From Saccharopolyspora oryzae (lineage in GTDB: Bacteria > Actinomycetota > Actinomycetes > Mycobacteriales > Pseudonocardiaceae), in NCBI RefSeq assembly GCF_027853915.1, contig NZ_JAQGLA010000067.1:1-44853 (forward strand): a stretch of DNA of 44,853 nucleotides, written 5' to 3'. A program made the position numbers and the translations under genes. Below are positions 33,054 through 41,897 of this stretch, one piece after another; position 1 is the first letter of the stretch, and each line of letters begins with the position of its first letter. Below the pieces are notes generated by a model that ran no database searches, was not told the origin of the DNA, and saw only the letters and a program-made list of their open reading frames with translations.

Positions 33054-35072
33054 ATGCCCGCCGCTCCGCGCTTCCCCTTCTCCGCCGTCGTCGGCCACGA
33101 CGACCTCCAGCTGTCGTTGCTGCTCAACGCCGTGCACCCGCGCATCGGCGGGGTGCTGGTCCGCGGCGAGAAGGGCACGGCGAAATCCACCGTGGTGCGC
33201 GCGCTCGCATCGCTGCTGCCGGCGCTGGACGTGGTCGCCGACTGCCGCTTCGGGTGCGCGCCGAGCGCCCCCGACCCGCAGTGCCCGGACGGGCCGCACG
33301 ACTCGACCGCGGTGCAGCGCCCGGCGCAGCTCGTCGAGCTCCCGGTCGGCGCCACCGAAGACCGCCTGATCGGTTCGCTCGACCTGGAACGCGCGCTGAC
33401 CGAGGGCGTCCGCGCTTTCCAGCCCGGTCTGCTCGCCGCCGCGCACCGCGGCGTGCTCTACGTCGACGAGGTGAACCTGCTGCACGACCACCTGGTCGAC
33501 CTGCTGCTGGACGCCGCCGCGATGGGGCGCGCGCACGTCGAGCGGGAAGGCGTCTCGGTTTCGCACGCGGCGTCGTTCTTGCTGGTGGGGACCATGAATC
33601 CGGAAGAGGGCGAGCTGCGGCCGCAGCTGCTCGACCGGTTCGGCCTCACCGTGCACGTCGCGGCCTCGCGGGAAGTCGCGACCCGCACCGAAGTGGTGCG
33701 CCGCCGGTTGGCCTTCGAAGCCGACCCGGCCGGGTTCGCCGCGAAGTGGGCCGACGCCGACGCGTCCCTGGCCGCGCGCATCCGCGCTGCGCGGGACCGG
33801 GTCGAGCACGTGGCGCTGCCGGACTCCGAACTCCGCCGGATCTCCGCGCTGTGCGCGTCTTTCGACGTCGACGGGATGCGCGCCGACCTCGTCCTGGCCC
33901 GCACCGCGATCGCGCACGCGGCCTGGCGCGGAGCCGACGAAGTCGCCGAGGCCGATGTCGAAGCGGCGGCCCGGCTCGCGCTGCCGCACCGGCGGCGCCG
34001 GGACCCCTTCGACGAGCCGGGCATGGCTGAAGAGCAGCTGGAACAAGCGCTCGCCGAGGCGGCGGAGCACGCCGAGGACGACGAGCCGCCGGAGGGGCCG
34101 GACGGCCCCGGAGGCGGCGGTCGGACGCCGGACGAGCCGACGGAGCCGTCAGGCGGAGGCGGGGAGCAGCGCGAGGAGGAGCGCAGCGACGGGCGGGCGC
34201 CGGCGGACAAGGCGCCGGCGGCGCCGACGCCGGCGTTCCGGGCGCGGCTGCTGGAGGTGCCGGGGCTCGGCGACGGGGCGCCGGGACGGCGCTCGCGGTC
34301 GCGGTCGCGGAGCGGCCGGACGACGCGGTCGTCCACTGTGGAGGGTCACGGCGTGCACGTGGCGGCGACCTTGGCCGCTGCGGCGCCGCACCAGGTCGCC
34401 CGCGGGCGCAGCGGCCCGGGGTTGGTCCTGCGGTCGGATGACCTGCGGCGCGGTATTCGGGAGGGGCGCGAGGGGAACCTGGTGCTGTTCGCGGTGGACG
34501 CGTCCGGGTCGATGGCTGCGCGGGAGCGGATGTCGGCTGTCAGCGGTGCGGTGTTGTCGCTGCTCAGGGACGCCTACCAGCGGCGCGACAAGGTCGGTGT
34601 GGTCACGTTCCGGGGCGACTCGGCGGAGCTCGCGTTGCCTCCGACGTCCTCTGTGGACATCGCTGCGGCGCGGATGCGCGGGCTGCGCACGGGAGGTCGC
34701 ACGCCGCTCGCGGATGGTCTGCTGAAGATCGAGCGGGTGGTGCGGCGCGAGCAGATGCGCGACCCGCAGCGCCGGGTGCTCGTCGTGCTGCTGACCGACG
34801 GGAAGGCCACGGTGGCGGTGAATTCCGGGCTGAGCGGGCGAAATCGGGCCCAACGCGCGGTCGAGGACGCGCTGCGCGCGGCGGGTCTGGTCGCCGGGAC
34901 CGGCGCGGCGTCGATCGTGGTGGACTGCGAGAACGGGATGGTCCGGCTCGGGCTGCCCGCCCGGATCGCCGCTGCTCTGGGCGGACCGTGCCTGCGGCTC
35001 GAGGAGCTGTCGGCGGAGAACGTCGCCGGTGTGGTGCGCGCGGTCCGCGATGAACGGCCGCATGCCGCTTGA
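33054..35072 (+). CDS. Magnesium/cobalt chelatase, fused AAA+ and VWA subunits
   Basis: A 672-residue fusion of a BchI/ChlI-type AAA+ ATPase with a ChlD-type integrin domain. Walker A GEKGTAKST (38-46) and Walker B VLYVDE (134-139) are intact. An acidic Pro/Gly-rich linker (about 325-410) leads to the VWA domain with the MIDAS motif DASGSM (482-487) and LLTDGKA. The upstream cobalamin riboswitch argues that it inserts cobalt into the corrin ring with a CobN partner rather than magnesium into a porphyrin. ATG at 33054 follows GAGGAAGGA. M. tuberculosis has a similar gene (Rv2850c) next to cobO-cobB. CobN is not in the window. Confidence 0.92.
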   Translation: MPAAPRFPFSAVVGHDDLQLSLLLNAVHPRIGGVLVRGEKGTAKSTVVRALASLLPALDVVADCRFGCAPSAPDPQCPDGPHDSTAVQRPAQLVELPVGATEDRLIGSLDLERALTEGVRAFQPGLLAAAHRGVLYVDEVNLLHDHLVDLLLDAAAMGRAHVEREGVSVSHAASFLLVGTMNPEEGELRPQLLDRFGLTVHVAASREVATRTEVVRRRLAFEADPAGFAAKWADADASLAARIRAARDRVEHVALPDSELRRISALCASFDVDGMRADLVLARTAIAHAAWRGADEVAEADVEAAARLALPHRRRRDPFDEPGMAEEQLEQALAEAAEHAEDDEPPEGPDGPGGGGRTPDEPTEPSGGGGEQREEERSDGRAPADKAPAAPTPAFRARLLEVPGLGDGAPGRRSRSRSRSGRTTRSSTVEGHGVHVAATLAAAAPHQVARGRSGPGLVLRSDDLRRGIREGREGNLVLFAVDASGSMAARERMSAVSGAVLSLLRDAYQRRDKVGVVTFRGDSAELALPPTSSVDIAAARMRGLRTGGRTPLADGLLKIERVVRREQMRDPQRRVLVVLLTDGKATVAVNSGLSGRNRAQRAVEDALRAAGLVAGTGAASIVVDCENGMVRLGLPARIAAALGGPCLRLEELSAENVAGVVRAVRDERPHAA

Positions 35073-35136
35073 TCTCGTTTTGGTTACGAGATTCTTGATT
35101 GCACGTACCCGCCCACTGCCCGGATTGGTACGGTGA

Positions 35137-35226
35137 CTGCCGTCCACCTGACCCCCAGGGGTGGACTTGCGAAGCGCCCCCGCGCTCCCGGCGACCCCCA
35201 GGCCGGTCGAGTGCGGGGGCTCTTTT
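35137..35226 (+). ncRNA. 6C-like small RNA with two C-loop hairpins
   Basis: Hairpin 1: GTCCACC (35142-35148) with GGTGGAC (35160-35166), loop TGACCCCCAGG. Hairpin 2: GCCCCCGC (35176-35183) with GCGGGGGC (35213-35220), enclosing CCGGC (35188-35192) with GCCGG (35202-35206) and the loop GACCCCCAG; a TCTTTTT tail follows, so it also ends transcription. Two stem-loops exposing C-runs are the mark of the actinobacterial 6C RNA; the runs here are five C, not six. TACGGT at 35129-35134 could be the -10. It could alternatively be only the chelatase terminator. Confidence 0.65.
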
Positions 35227-35338
35227 TCGCCCAGCGCGGCTCGCTCCGCCGGTGTCCCGGGTGCGGGTGATTTGCCGGGTTTCGGAATGCGAGGATGCAT
35301 TCGCCGAAGGGCTCGGCAACGCTGAACGCAGGAGGGAC

Positions 35339-36367
35339 ATGGGCGCGAAGTCGGCCGCTGACGCTCCGGACCTGAAGGGGGAACCAGCCCGCAACCCGCG
35401 CACTCCGCCGTGGCGGGAGCCGTGGACGAGCCTGCCCGGCGTGGGGCGTTGGGCAGACCTGCCAGGGCAGGAGCGGTTTTGGCGGATCGCCTACGTGGTT
35501 TCGCAAGTGGCGGTGCGCGGACTACTTGCACTGGTGCTGCTCACCGTTGCCGCCAACACGGGAGTGCTGAGCTCCGACGGTTCCGTGGCGAAGCGGGGAA
35601 CTGCGCTGGCCACCCACTGCGAGTCGACCGGTCCGGTCAGTCGAGCCGGTTTGGGCTGGTACTGGGCCTGCGATGCGCAGATCACCTGGTCCGACGGGAC
35701 GGAGACGCGGAAGAAATTCCTGAACTCGGAATTGACGCCGGAGAACGAGACCCGGCCTGAGCCCGTGGTGTACCGGAAGGTGCGGAACTCGGCGGACCAG
35801 ATCGCGGTCGACAAGCCGATGCCGTTCGTCGGACTGGGCTACGCCCTGTTCATCGCGTTGGTGTTCGCGACCTTCTACGGGGTGCGGATTCCCGGCTTGC
35901 CGCCGATGCCTGCTGAGCGACGTGCAGAACGGCGTCGTCGGGTCCGTCTGCAGTGGTGGCAGCCGCTGGCGTTGCCGATCGGCTGGGGCCTGGTCGTCGC
36001 GGGTGGACTGGGCACGGCATCGGCCGCGACGGGCCGTTCGGTGCTGGTGATCGTATTCGGTTTCGTTGCGCTCATCGCTGGTTGGTTCGTATCGCAGGGG
36101 CGGCGGAAGTACGGCGTCCTCGAGCCGAAAGTGCTGCCGCCGGACCAGACGCGGCGGTTCGGCAAGGTCGGGCGTTTGCTGGTGATATTCGGCTGCGCGG
36201 CGGCCGTCTTGAGCGCCGTGACGGCCTTCCCCGAGTGGTTGAACGTCATCAGCGCTGTTGCGGTGCCGTTGGCCGTGGTCGCGGTGGGATGGCGGCTGAG
36301 TCTGGTGGCGAACCGGCGATCGGGTGGAACCGACCTGGCGGAAACTGCGTCAAACCGGACGTCGTAG
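35339..36367 (+). CDS. Membrane protein of the second type VII module, DUF6346-like
   Basis: A 342-residue protein. After a Pro-rich cytoplasmic tail comes a membrane helix (about 58-78), an extracytoplasmic domain with HCESTGPVSRAGLGWYWACDA (about 92-112), then further membrane segments (about 160-180, 205-235, 240-255 and 285-325). The cysteine motif matches that in the protein at 10231, but this one has more helices in place of the charged tail. Function unknown; association with DUF6346 is from memory. ATG at 35339 with AGGAGG upstream. It heads an operon with the next three genes. Confidence 0.68.
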   Translation: MGAKSAADAPDLKGEPARNPRTPPWREPWTSLPGVGRWADLPGQERFWRIAYVVSQVAVRGLLALVLLTVAANTGVLSSDGSVAKRGTALATHCESTGPVSRAGLGWYWACDAQITWSDGTETRKKFLNSELTPENETRPEPVVYRKVRNSADQIAVDKPMPFVGLGYALFIALVFATFYGVRIPGLPPMPAERRAERRRRVRLQWWQPLALPIGWGLVVAGGLGTASAATGRSVLVIVFGFVALIAGWFVSQGRRKYGVLEPKVLPPDQTRRFGKVGRLLVIFGCAAAVLSAVTAFPEWLNVISAVAVPLAVVAVGWRLSLVANRRSGGTDLAETASNRTS

Positions 36368-36387
36368 GGGCAACGGGAGGAAATTCA

Positions 36388-36807
36388 GTGGAGCAGTCGC
36401 CGGAGCAGTGGTTGGCGATGATGCAGGAACGGGCTGACGAGATGGTGCGCCAGTCCGAGCAGATCCAGCAGCAGATGCAGGAAATGGCCGAGACGGCGAG
36501 CGATCCCGATGGTGCGGTGTCGGTCACGGTCGGCGCCAACGGTGCGCTGAAGGATCTGCAGATCGACCAGCGGGCGATGCGCCGGAGCGCGGCGGAGCTG
36601 CAGGCGACGATCCTGCAGCTCGCCGGGCAGGCGCAGGCCGCGGTGGCCGGTCGCGTGGTCAGCGCGGTGGAGCCGGTGGCGGGCGCCGCCGGGATGGACT
36701 TCCTGCGTTCGCAGCTCCCGCCCGAGCCGGAGCCCGAAGCGGCCGCGACCCGGCGCCCTGCGCCGGACGACTACGACGACGAACCGCCGCAGACCTTCCT
36801 TCGCTGA
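36388..36807 (+). CDS. YbaB/EbfC-family protein, second module
   Basis: A 139-residue paralogue of the protein at 12295: N-terminal coiled coil with many Gln/Glu (about 5-35), the VSVTVGANGALKDLQID core, a helix with AELQATILQLAGQAQAAV, and an acidic tail. GTG start at 36388 with GGGAGG upstream, 20 nt after the membrane-protein gene. Role in secretion, chaperoning or DNA binding is not known; its constant linkage to EspC/WXG100 genes is the main clue. Confidence 0.8.
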   Translation: MEQSPEQWLAMMQERADEMVRQSEQIQQQMQEMAETASDPDGAVSVTVGANGALKDLQIDQRAMRRSAAELQATILQLAGQAQAAVAGRVVSAVEPVAGAAGMDFLRSQLPPEPEPEAAATRRPAPDDYDDEPPQTFLR

Positions 36808-36822
36808 CCAGGAGCAAGCACG

Positions 36823-37128
36823 ATGTCGCAATTCGCCGTGAAACCCGCCGCGCTGCGGTCGCATTCGGACTACCTGTCGGAACTCGCGGGGAAGATCTCG
36901 GCCGCCGCGGACAAGGCCAGCGGGGTCAGCTTCGGCGTGGATTCCTTCGGCCTGGTCGGCCAGATGTTCGCCACCCAGGCGCGGGAGACCTCGCAACAGG
37001 CGGCCGAGCAGATCCGCACCTTCTCGCAGAACACCGACCTGCTCGGCGAGAACGTCAACGCGTGCGCGGCCGACTACGAAGGCGACGACCAGCGCAACGC
37101 CGATTCCATCGGAAAGATCGAGGTGTGA
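36823..37128 (+). CDS. EspC-like type VII secretion protein, second module
   Basis: A 101-residue helical hairpin protein. DSFGLVGQMFA (40-50) and the C-terminal secretion motif YxxxD (YEGDD, Tyr85 to Asp89) are at the same residue numbers as in the protein at 11981. Probably exported as a pair with the WXG100-like protein encoded 4 nt downstream. ATG at 36823 with AGGAGC upstream. Confidence 0.82.
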   Translation: MSQFAVKPAALRSHSDYLSELAGKISAAADKASGVSFGVDSFGLVGQMFATQARETSQQAAEQIRTFSQNTDLLGENVNACAADYEGDDQRNADSIGKIEV

Positions 37129-37132
37129 GCTG

Positions 37133-38407
37133 ATGTCGTCGATGTTCGTCGATACGGAGACGCCGTCCCTGGAATCGGGTACCTGGAGCGCTGGGGCGGG
37201 ATTCGTGGACTCCGCCCGCGCCACCGCCAATGCCGTGCAGAGCGGCGACTGGGGCGACTTCGCAGCCAGCGGCGGTGTGCTCGCCCTCGACGGGCTGCTG
37301 ATGGCGATCGACCCGGTCGGATCCGTGCTGGCCGCCGGCGTCGGCTGGCTGATGGAGCACCTCGCGCCGCTGCGCGAGCTGCTCGACTTCGTCGCCGGTG
37401 ATCCGAACGCGATCAAGGAGGGCGCGGACACCTGGCAGGCCATCAAGGAGGACCTGCAGCAGCTCGCCGACGAGCTGCCCGGGCAGGCCGAGCAGCAGAC
37501 CAGCGAGTGGTCCGGTCAGGCCAAGGACGCGTATTCGCGGCAGGTCAAGGAGTACACCGACGGTCTGCAGGCGCTGTCGATCAGCGCCGGTAGCGCTTCG
37601 GCGACGATCGCCACCGCAGGCACGATGGTGGCCACCTGCCGCGGCATCATCCGCGACATCATCGCCGCGATCGTCGCGGAGCTGATCAAGGGTGCGCTCG
37701 CGGCGTTGGCCGGTTCGGTGGTCAGCTTCGGTGCGACGGTCGCCGGTTACCTGGCCTACGCGGCCGGGCGGATCGGCATGACCATCGGCAAGATCACCGC
37801 CAAGATCAGCCAGCTGCTGGCCAAGCTCGGCAAGGCGGGTGCGCTGATGGCGCGAGCACTGGACGACATGGCCAAGGTCGGCTCGAAGATCGGTGCGGAC
37901 CTGGTCACTTCGGGCGCGAAGGTGTTCCCCGCATCCCCGGCGCTCGGTGGCGCCACGCATGCGGCCGGACGCGCGGCGACGGCGGGCGCGGACGGCCTGG
38001 GGACGGCGGCCTCCGGCATGACCCGTGCGGCGGACGGCCTGACCGGGGCGGCCGGGCGAACCGCGGACGCGGCCACCGGCATCACCCGCGGTTCGGAGAA
38101 CCTGGCGGGCACCGGCTTGCGCTGGGCGAACGGTGCTGACGATGCCGGCCGGTCGGCCGCGGAGGGCGTCGGCAACGCGATCGAGAAGGGCCGGTACCGC
38201 GGGGCTTACGAGGACGCCATGGACCAGGTTTCGAACGTGACGAAGCCGGAGAGCGCGGTCATCCGTGGTGGGCTCGGCGCCGAGCAGTACCACGAGCAGA
38301 ACTACGACGAGGACTCCGGTTCGTACTACGACGGCTACAACGGCAGTGGTCAGTACACCGGCGACCACGGTCGGGACGGCTACCGCGACGCGCCGCGTCC
38401 CGAGTAA
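37133..38407 (+). CDS. WXG100-like / EspA-like type VII secretion substrate, second module
   Basis: A 424-residue protein with a WSG turn (EWSGQAKDAYSRQV), the GWLMEHLAPLREL landmark and long Ala/Gly-rich hydrophobic helices (about 160-225) as in the protein at 10888. The C-terminal third is low-complexity (repeated TRAADGL/AAGRTADAATG stretches) and ends in a Tyr/Gly/Asp-rich tail (YDEDSGSYYDGYNGSGQY). No toxin fold is apparent. ATG at 37133 lies 4 nt after the previous stop. A terminator hairpin at 38424 follows. Confidence 0.72.
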   Translation: MSSMFVDTETPSLESGTWSAGAGFVDSARATANAVQSGDWGDFAASGGVLALDGLLMAIDPVGSVLAAGVGWLMEHLAPLRELLDFVAGDPNAIKEGADTWQAIKEDLQQLADELPGQAEQQTSEWSGQAKDAYSRQVKEYTDGLQALSISAGSASATIATAGTMVATCRGIIRDIIAAIVAELIKGALAALAGSVVSFGATVAGYLAYAAGRIGMTIGKITAKISQLLAKLGKAGALMARALDDMAKVGSKIGADLVTSGAKVFPASPALGGATHAAGRAATAGADGLGTAASGMTRAADGLTGAAGRTADAATGITRGSENLAGTGLRWANGADDAGRSAAEGVGNAIEKGRYRGAYEDAMDQVSNVTKPESAVIRGGLGAEQYHEQNYDEDSGSYYDGYNGSGQYTGDHGRDGYRDAPRPE

Positions 38408-38423
38408 TCGCTTCCGGTCGTGA

Positions 38424-38455
38424 GCGGCGATGGTGGCAAGAGCGGCCATCGCCGC
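38424..38455. terminator. Terminator between the type VII module and the MFS gene
   Basis: GCGGCGATGG (38424-38433) is perfectly complementary to CCATCGCCGC (38446-38455) with a 12-nt loop, between converging stops at 38407 and 38465. Confidence 0.7.
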
Positions 38456-38464
38456 GCACGACGT

Positions 38465-39622
38465 TCACACGGGTGCGGTGCGGGACTGGTAGCGGTAGCG
38501 GCAGGCGGACGCTGTGATCAGCAGCGGGATCGCGGTCGCTGCGGCGATGGTGAAGAGGGTGGTGTACTCGCCCCGGTCCGCGGCGTAACCGGCCGCTGCC
38601 GATGCTGCCGCGCTGCCGAGGAACAGGGCGGACGCGAACAGGGACACCGCCAGGCCCCGGGCCTCGGGGACCACCGAGGTCGCCCAGGTCTGCAGGGACG
38701 AGTGCATGAACGACCAGCCGCCGCCCAGCAGCAGCGCGGTGATTACCACCGAGGCGATGTCCGTGCGCAGCGCCACGACCAGGTAGCCGAGCGCCATCGA
38801 AGTACCGCCGATCGCGATCAGCTGCCACACCGCCAGCCGCCGTCCCAACGCCTTGACCAGCCTGGAGAACAACCACACGCCGATGCCGTAGGTGGCGGTG
38901 GCCAGGCCTGCGACCGCGACGTCGACGCCGTGGTGCACCAGGGCGGACGGGAGGAACGTCATGATGCCCAGCAGGACCGCGCCTTCCACGAAGACCAGGC
39001 CGAACACCAGCAGCGCCCAGCGATTCGTCAGCACCAGCGCCAAGTGCTCGCGCACGCCGCCGACCTGAGCGCGCTCCGGCTCCGGGAGCTTGCCGATCAC
39101 GATCGCGCACAGCGCGGCGCACAGCGCTGGGAGCGCGAAAACCACGCGCCAGTCGAGGAAACTCGCGAGCACGCCGCCCACGGCCGTGGCCAGCGCGGTG
39201 CCCATCGCCGATGCCGCCATGAGGTCGGACAGCGCGCCTTGCCGCTGCTCCGGGGGAACCGTGTCGCCGACGTAGGTCAGCGAAGCCGGGACGATGGCGC
39301 CCACGCACGCGCCCGTGATCACGCGCGCGGCGATCAGCGCGGCCAGGTTCGGTGCCAGCGCGGACACCAGACCTGCTGCCGCTGCGGCGAACAGCGTGCC
39401 GCGCATGACGACGATGCGCCCGAACCGGTCCGACAGCATTCCCCAGAGCGGCTGGGTGAGGCCGTAAGCGAGGAAGTAACCGCTGGCAGCGGCCACCGCC
39501 GAAGCGAGCGGGACCTGCATCCCGAGCGCGAGGAGCACCAGCATCGGCGTGACCGCGAACCGGTCGAAGTTGGCGATCAGCGTGGCGGCGGACAGCACCA
39601 GCGGTGGCCTGGTGGACGGCAT
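38465..39622 (-). CDS. MFS transporter
   Basis: A 385-residue major facilitator with 12 predicted segments. GYFLAYGLTQPLWGMLSDRFGRIVVMRG holds the loop 2-3 motif. It belongs to the drug:proton antiporter type by overall look; substrate unknown. ATG at 39622 (MPSTRPPLV) is chosen because CAGGAG lies 6 nt upstream; a GTG at 39697 would add 25 residues without a ribosome binding site. Divergent from cobO, but no evidence ties it to cobalamin. Confidence 0.85.
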   Translation of the reverse strand: MPSTRPPLVLSAATLIANFDRFAVTPMLVLLALGMQVPLASAVAAASGYFLAYGLTQPLWGMLSDRFGRIVVMRGTLFAAAAAGLVSALAPNLAALIAARVITGACVGAIVPASLTYVGDTVPPEQRQGALSDLMAASAMGTALATAVGGVLASFLDWRVVFALPALCAALCAIVIGKLPEPERAQVGGVREHLALVLTNRWALLVFGLVFVEGAVLLGIMTFLPSALVHHGVDVAVAGLATATYGIGVWLFSRLVKALGRRLAVWQLIAIGGTSMALGYLVVALRTDIASVVITALLLGGGWSFMHSSLQTWATSVVPEARGLAVSLFASALFLGSAAASAAAGYAADRGEYTTLFTIAAATAIPLLITASACRYRYQSRTAPV

Positions 39623-39746
39623 CAGCGGCTCCTGCGGTCTGGGACGCCCGTCCATGTTCGCCGACCGCGCGGTCCCGAGATCAGTGAGGTTGACCACCCG
39701 TCCCCGGGAGCTGATCTCCCCGGGCGGCGGCGGATAGGGTTCGGGT

Positions 39747-40361
39747 ATGCCTCAGGGACAGCCTTCTAGCGTGCCCAACGATGGTTTGACGACCCGCCAG
39801 CGCCGCAACAGGCCGCTGGTCGTGGTCCACACCGGTGAGATGAAGGGCAAGTCCACAGCCGCTTTCGGACTCGCGCTGCGCGGGTGGAACCAGGGCTGGT
39901 CGATCGGCGTGTTCCAGTTCGTCAAGTCCGCGAAGTGGCGGGTCGGCGAGGAATCCGCGTTCCGCGCGCTGGGGCGGTTGCACGAGGAGACCGGCGAGGG
40001 CGGCCCCGTCGAGTGGCACAAGATGGGCGAGGGCTGGTCCTGGGCCCGCAAGCAGGGCACCGAGGAGGACCACGCCGCTGCCGCGCTGGAGGGGTGGCGC
40101 GAGATCGCCCGGCGGATCGGCGAGCAGCAGCACGGCATGTACGTGCTGGACGAGTTCACCTATCCGCTGCACTGGGGGTGGATCGACGTCGACGAGGTGG
40201 TGGCGACGCTGCGCGACCGCCCCGGCCACCAGCACGTCGTGATCACCGGCCGCTACGCCCCGCAGGCGCTGCTCGACGCCGCCGACCTGGTGATGGAGAC
40301 GACCAAGGTCAAGCACCCGATGGACGCCGGCCAGAAGGGCCAGAAGGGCATCGAGTGGTGA
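39747..40361 (+). CDS. cobO: Cob(I)yrinic acid a,c-diamide adenosyltransferase
   Basis: Attaches the adenosyl group to cobalt of the corrin. The modified P-loop GEMKGKSTAAFG (about 30-41), the WSWARKQGTEEDHAAA segment and VLDEFTYPLHWGWID are diagnostic of CobO/BtuR. 204 residues, normal. ATG at 39747. It overlaps cobB by 4 nt (GTGA). Confidence 0.95.
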   Translation: MPQGQPSSVPNDGLTTRQRRNRPLVVVHTGEMKGKSTAAFGLALRGWNQGWSIGVFQFVKSAKWRVGEESAFRALGRLHEETGEGGPVEWHKMGEGWSWARKQGTEEDHAAAALEGWREIARRIGEQQHGMYVLDEFTYPLHWGWIDVDEVVATLRDRPGHQHVVITGRYAPQALLDAADLVMETTKVKHPMDAGQKGQKGIEW

Positions 40362-41719
40362 CGTCCGCTTCGCACGCCCGCGTGGTGATCGCGGCCCCGG
40401 CCTCCGGGCAGGGCAAGACGACGGTGGCGACCGGGCTGCTCGGAGCGCTGCGCCGTCGCGGCACCGACGTCGCGCCGTTCAAGGTCGGTCCGGACTACAT
40501 CGACCCCGGTTACCACCGGATCGCCGCAGGCAGGCCCGGGCGCAACCTGGACCCGGTGCTGGTCGGCGAGGAGCGGGTCGCGCCGCTGTTCCGGCACGGG
40601 GCGGCGGAGCTGTCCGTGGTGGAAGGCGTGATGGGGCTGTTCGACGGTCGCATCGGCCCCGGCGAGGGCTTGGCGACCGGCTCCACCGCGCACGTGGCGC
40701 AGCTGCTCGACGCGCCGGTCGTGCTGGTCGTCGACGCCAGGGGCCAGAGCCACAGCCTCGCCGCGCTGCTGCACGGTTTCCGCAGCTACCGGCCGGAAGT
40801 CCGGGTGGCCGGGGTGATCCTGAACCGCGTCGGTTCGCCGCGCCACGAGCAGGTGCTGCGCGATGCCGCGGACGCCGCGGGGTTGCCGGTGTTCGGCGCC
40901 ATCCCGCGCGCCGACGACCTCGCCGTTCCGTCACGGCACCTCGGTCTCGTCACCGCCGTCGAGCACGGTTCCGAGGCGGTCCGCGCGGTGGACGCGATGA
41001 CCGAAATCGTTGCCGGCTCGGTGGATCTCGACGCGATCGCCGCTCTCGCGCGCTCGGCGCCGGAACTCCCCGGGCCGACTTGGAACCCTCGGGACGAGGT
41101 CGAACCGCAGGGCTCGCCGGTGGTCGCGGTGGCCGGGGGACCGGCGTTCACCTTCGCCTACGCCGAGCACGTCGAGCTGCTCGAAGCCGCAGGTGCCGAG
41201 GTCGCCGTCGTGGACCCGCTCAACGACGAACGGCTGCCGGAGCGCACCGCGGGTTTGGTGCTGCCGGGCGGGTTCCCGGAGCAGCACGCCGCCGCGCTGT
41301 CCGCGAACACCGCGCTGCGCAGGGAGATCGCGGCCTTCGCCGCTAGCGGGGCGCCGGTGCACGCCGAGTGCGGCGGACTGCTGTACCTGGCCGAGGAACT
41401 GGACGGGCATCCGTTGTGCGGAGTGCTCCCGGCGAAGGCGCGGATGTCCTCGCGCTTGACGCTCGGTTACCGGGATGCGGTGGCCGCGACCGATTCCGCG
41501 CTGTTCCCCGAAGGATCGCGGGTGAGCGGGCACGAGTTCCACCGCACCGTGCTGGAGCCCGCTCGTGGTGAGCAGGCCGCTTGGATCTGGCGGAGCGAGG
41601 GCGTCCAGCGCGAGGGCTTCGTCGTCGGCGGCGTGCACGCGTCCTACCTGCACACCCATCCCGCCGGGCAGCCCGGCTCGATCGGACGGTTCGCGGCCAG
41701 GTGCGCGGGAACCGCGTGA
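40358..41719 (+). CDS. cobB: Hydrogenobyrinic/cobyrinic acid a,c-diamide synthase
   Basis: Glutamine-dependent amidation of the a and c side chains. N-terminal ATP domain: VVIAAPASGQGKTTVATGLLGALRRRG and FKVGPDYIDPGYH; C-terminal glutaminase domain: LVLPGGFPEQHA, catalytic Cys in HAECGGLLYL, His in VGGVHASYLHTH. 453 residues. The GTG start at 40358 overlaps the cobO stop. About 400 bp without a gene follow before cobM, holding only the hairpin at 41898 and the short motif at 42049. Confidence 0.95.
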   Translation: MTSASHARVVIAAPASGQGKTTVATGLLGALRRRGTDVAPFKVGPDYIDPGYHRIAAGRPGRNLDPVLVGEERVAPLFRHGAAELSVVEGVMGLFDGRIGPGEGLATGSTAHVAQLLDAPVVLVVDARGQSHSLAALLHGFRSYRPEVRVAGVILNRVGSPRHEQVLRDAADAAGLPVFGAIPRADDLAVPSRHLGLVTAVEHGSEAVRAVDAMTEIVAGSVDLDAIAALARSAPELPGPTWNPRDEVEPQGSPVVAVAGGPAFTFAYAEHVELLEAAGAEVAVVDPLNDERLPERTAGLVLPGGFPEQHAAALSANTALRREIAAFAASGAPVHAECGGLLYLAEELDGHPLCGVLPAKARMSSRLTLGYRDAVAATDSALFPEGSRVSGHEFHRTVLEPARGEQAAWIWRSEGVQREGFVVGGVHASYLHTHPAGQPGSIGRFAARCAGTA

Positions 41720-41897
41720 TCGGGGCGGCAGCGTGGGCTTCGCCACTCGACGTCCGGCGGTTCCGCGGTCGGCCCGCGCGCGCTGATGATCGAGATCGAG
41801 CTGGCCACGGTGCCGCGCGTCGTGGATCGTCGCGCGGGCCCGTGCGGTGCCCGGTGAATCCCGTTCGTCACGGGTGGTGACAGGCGCTGTGCGGGAC

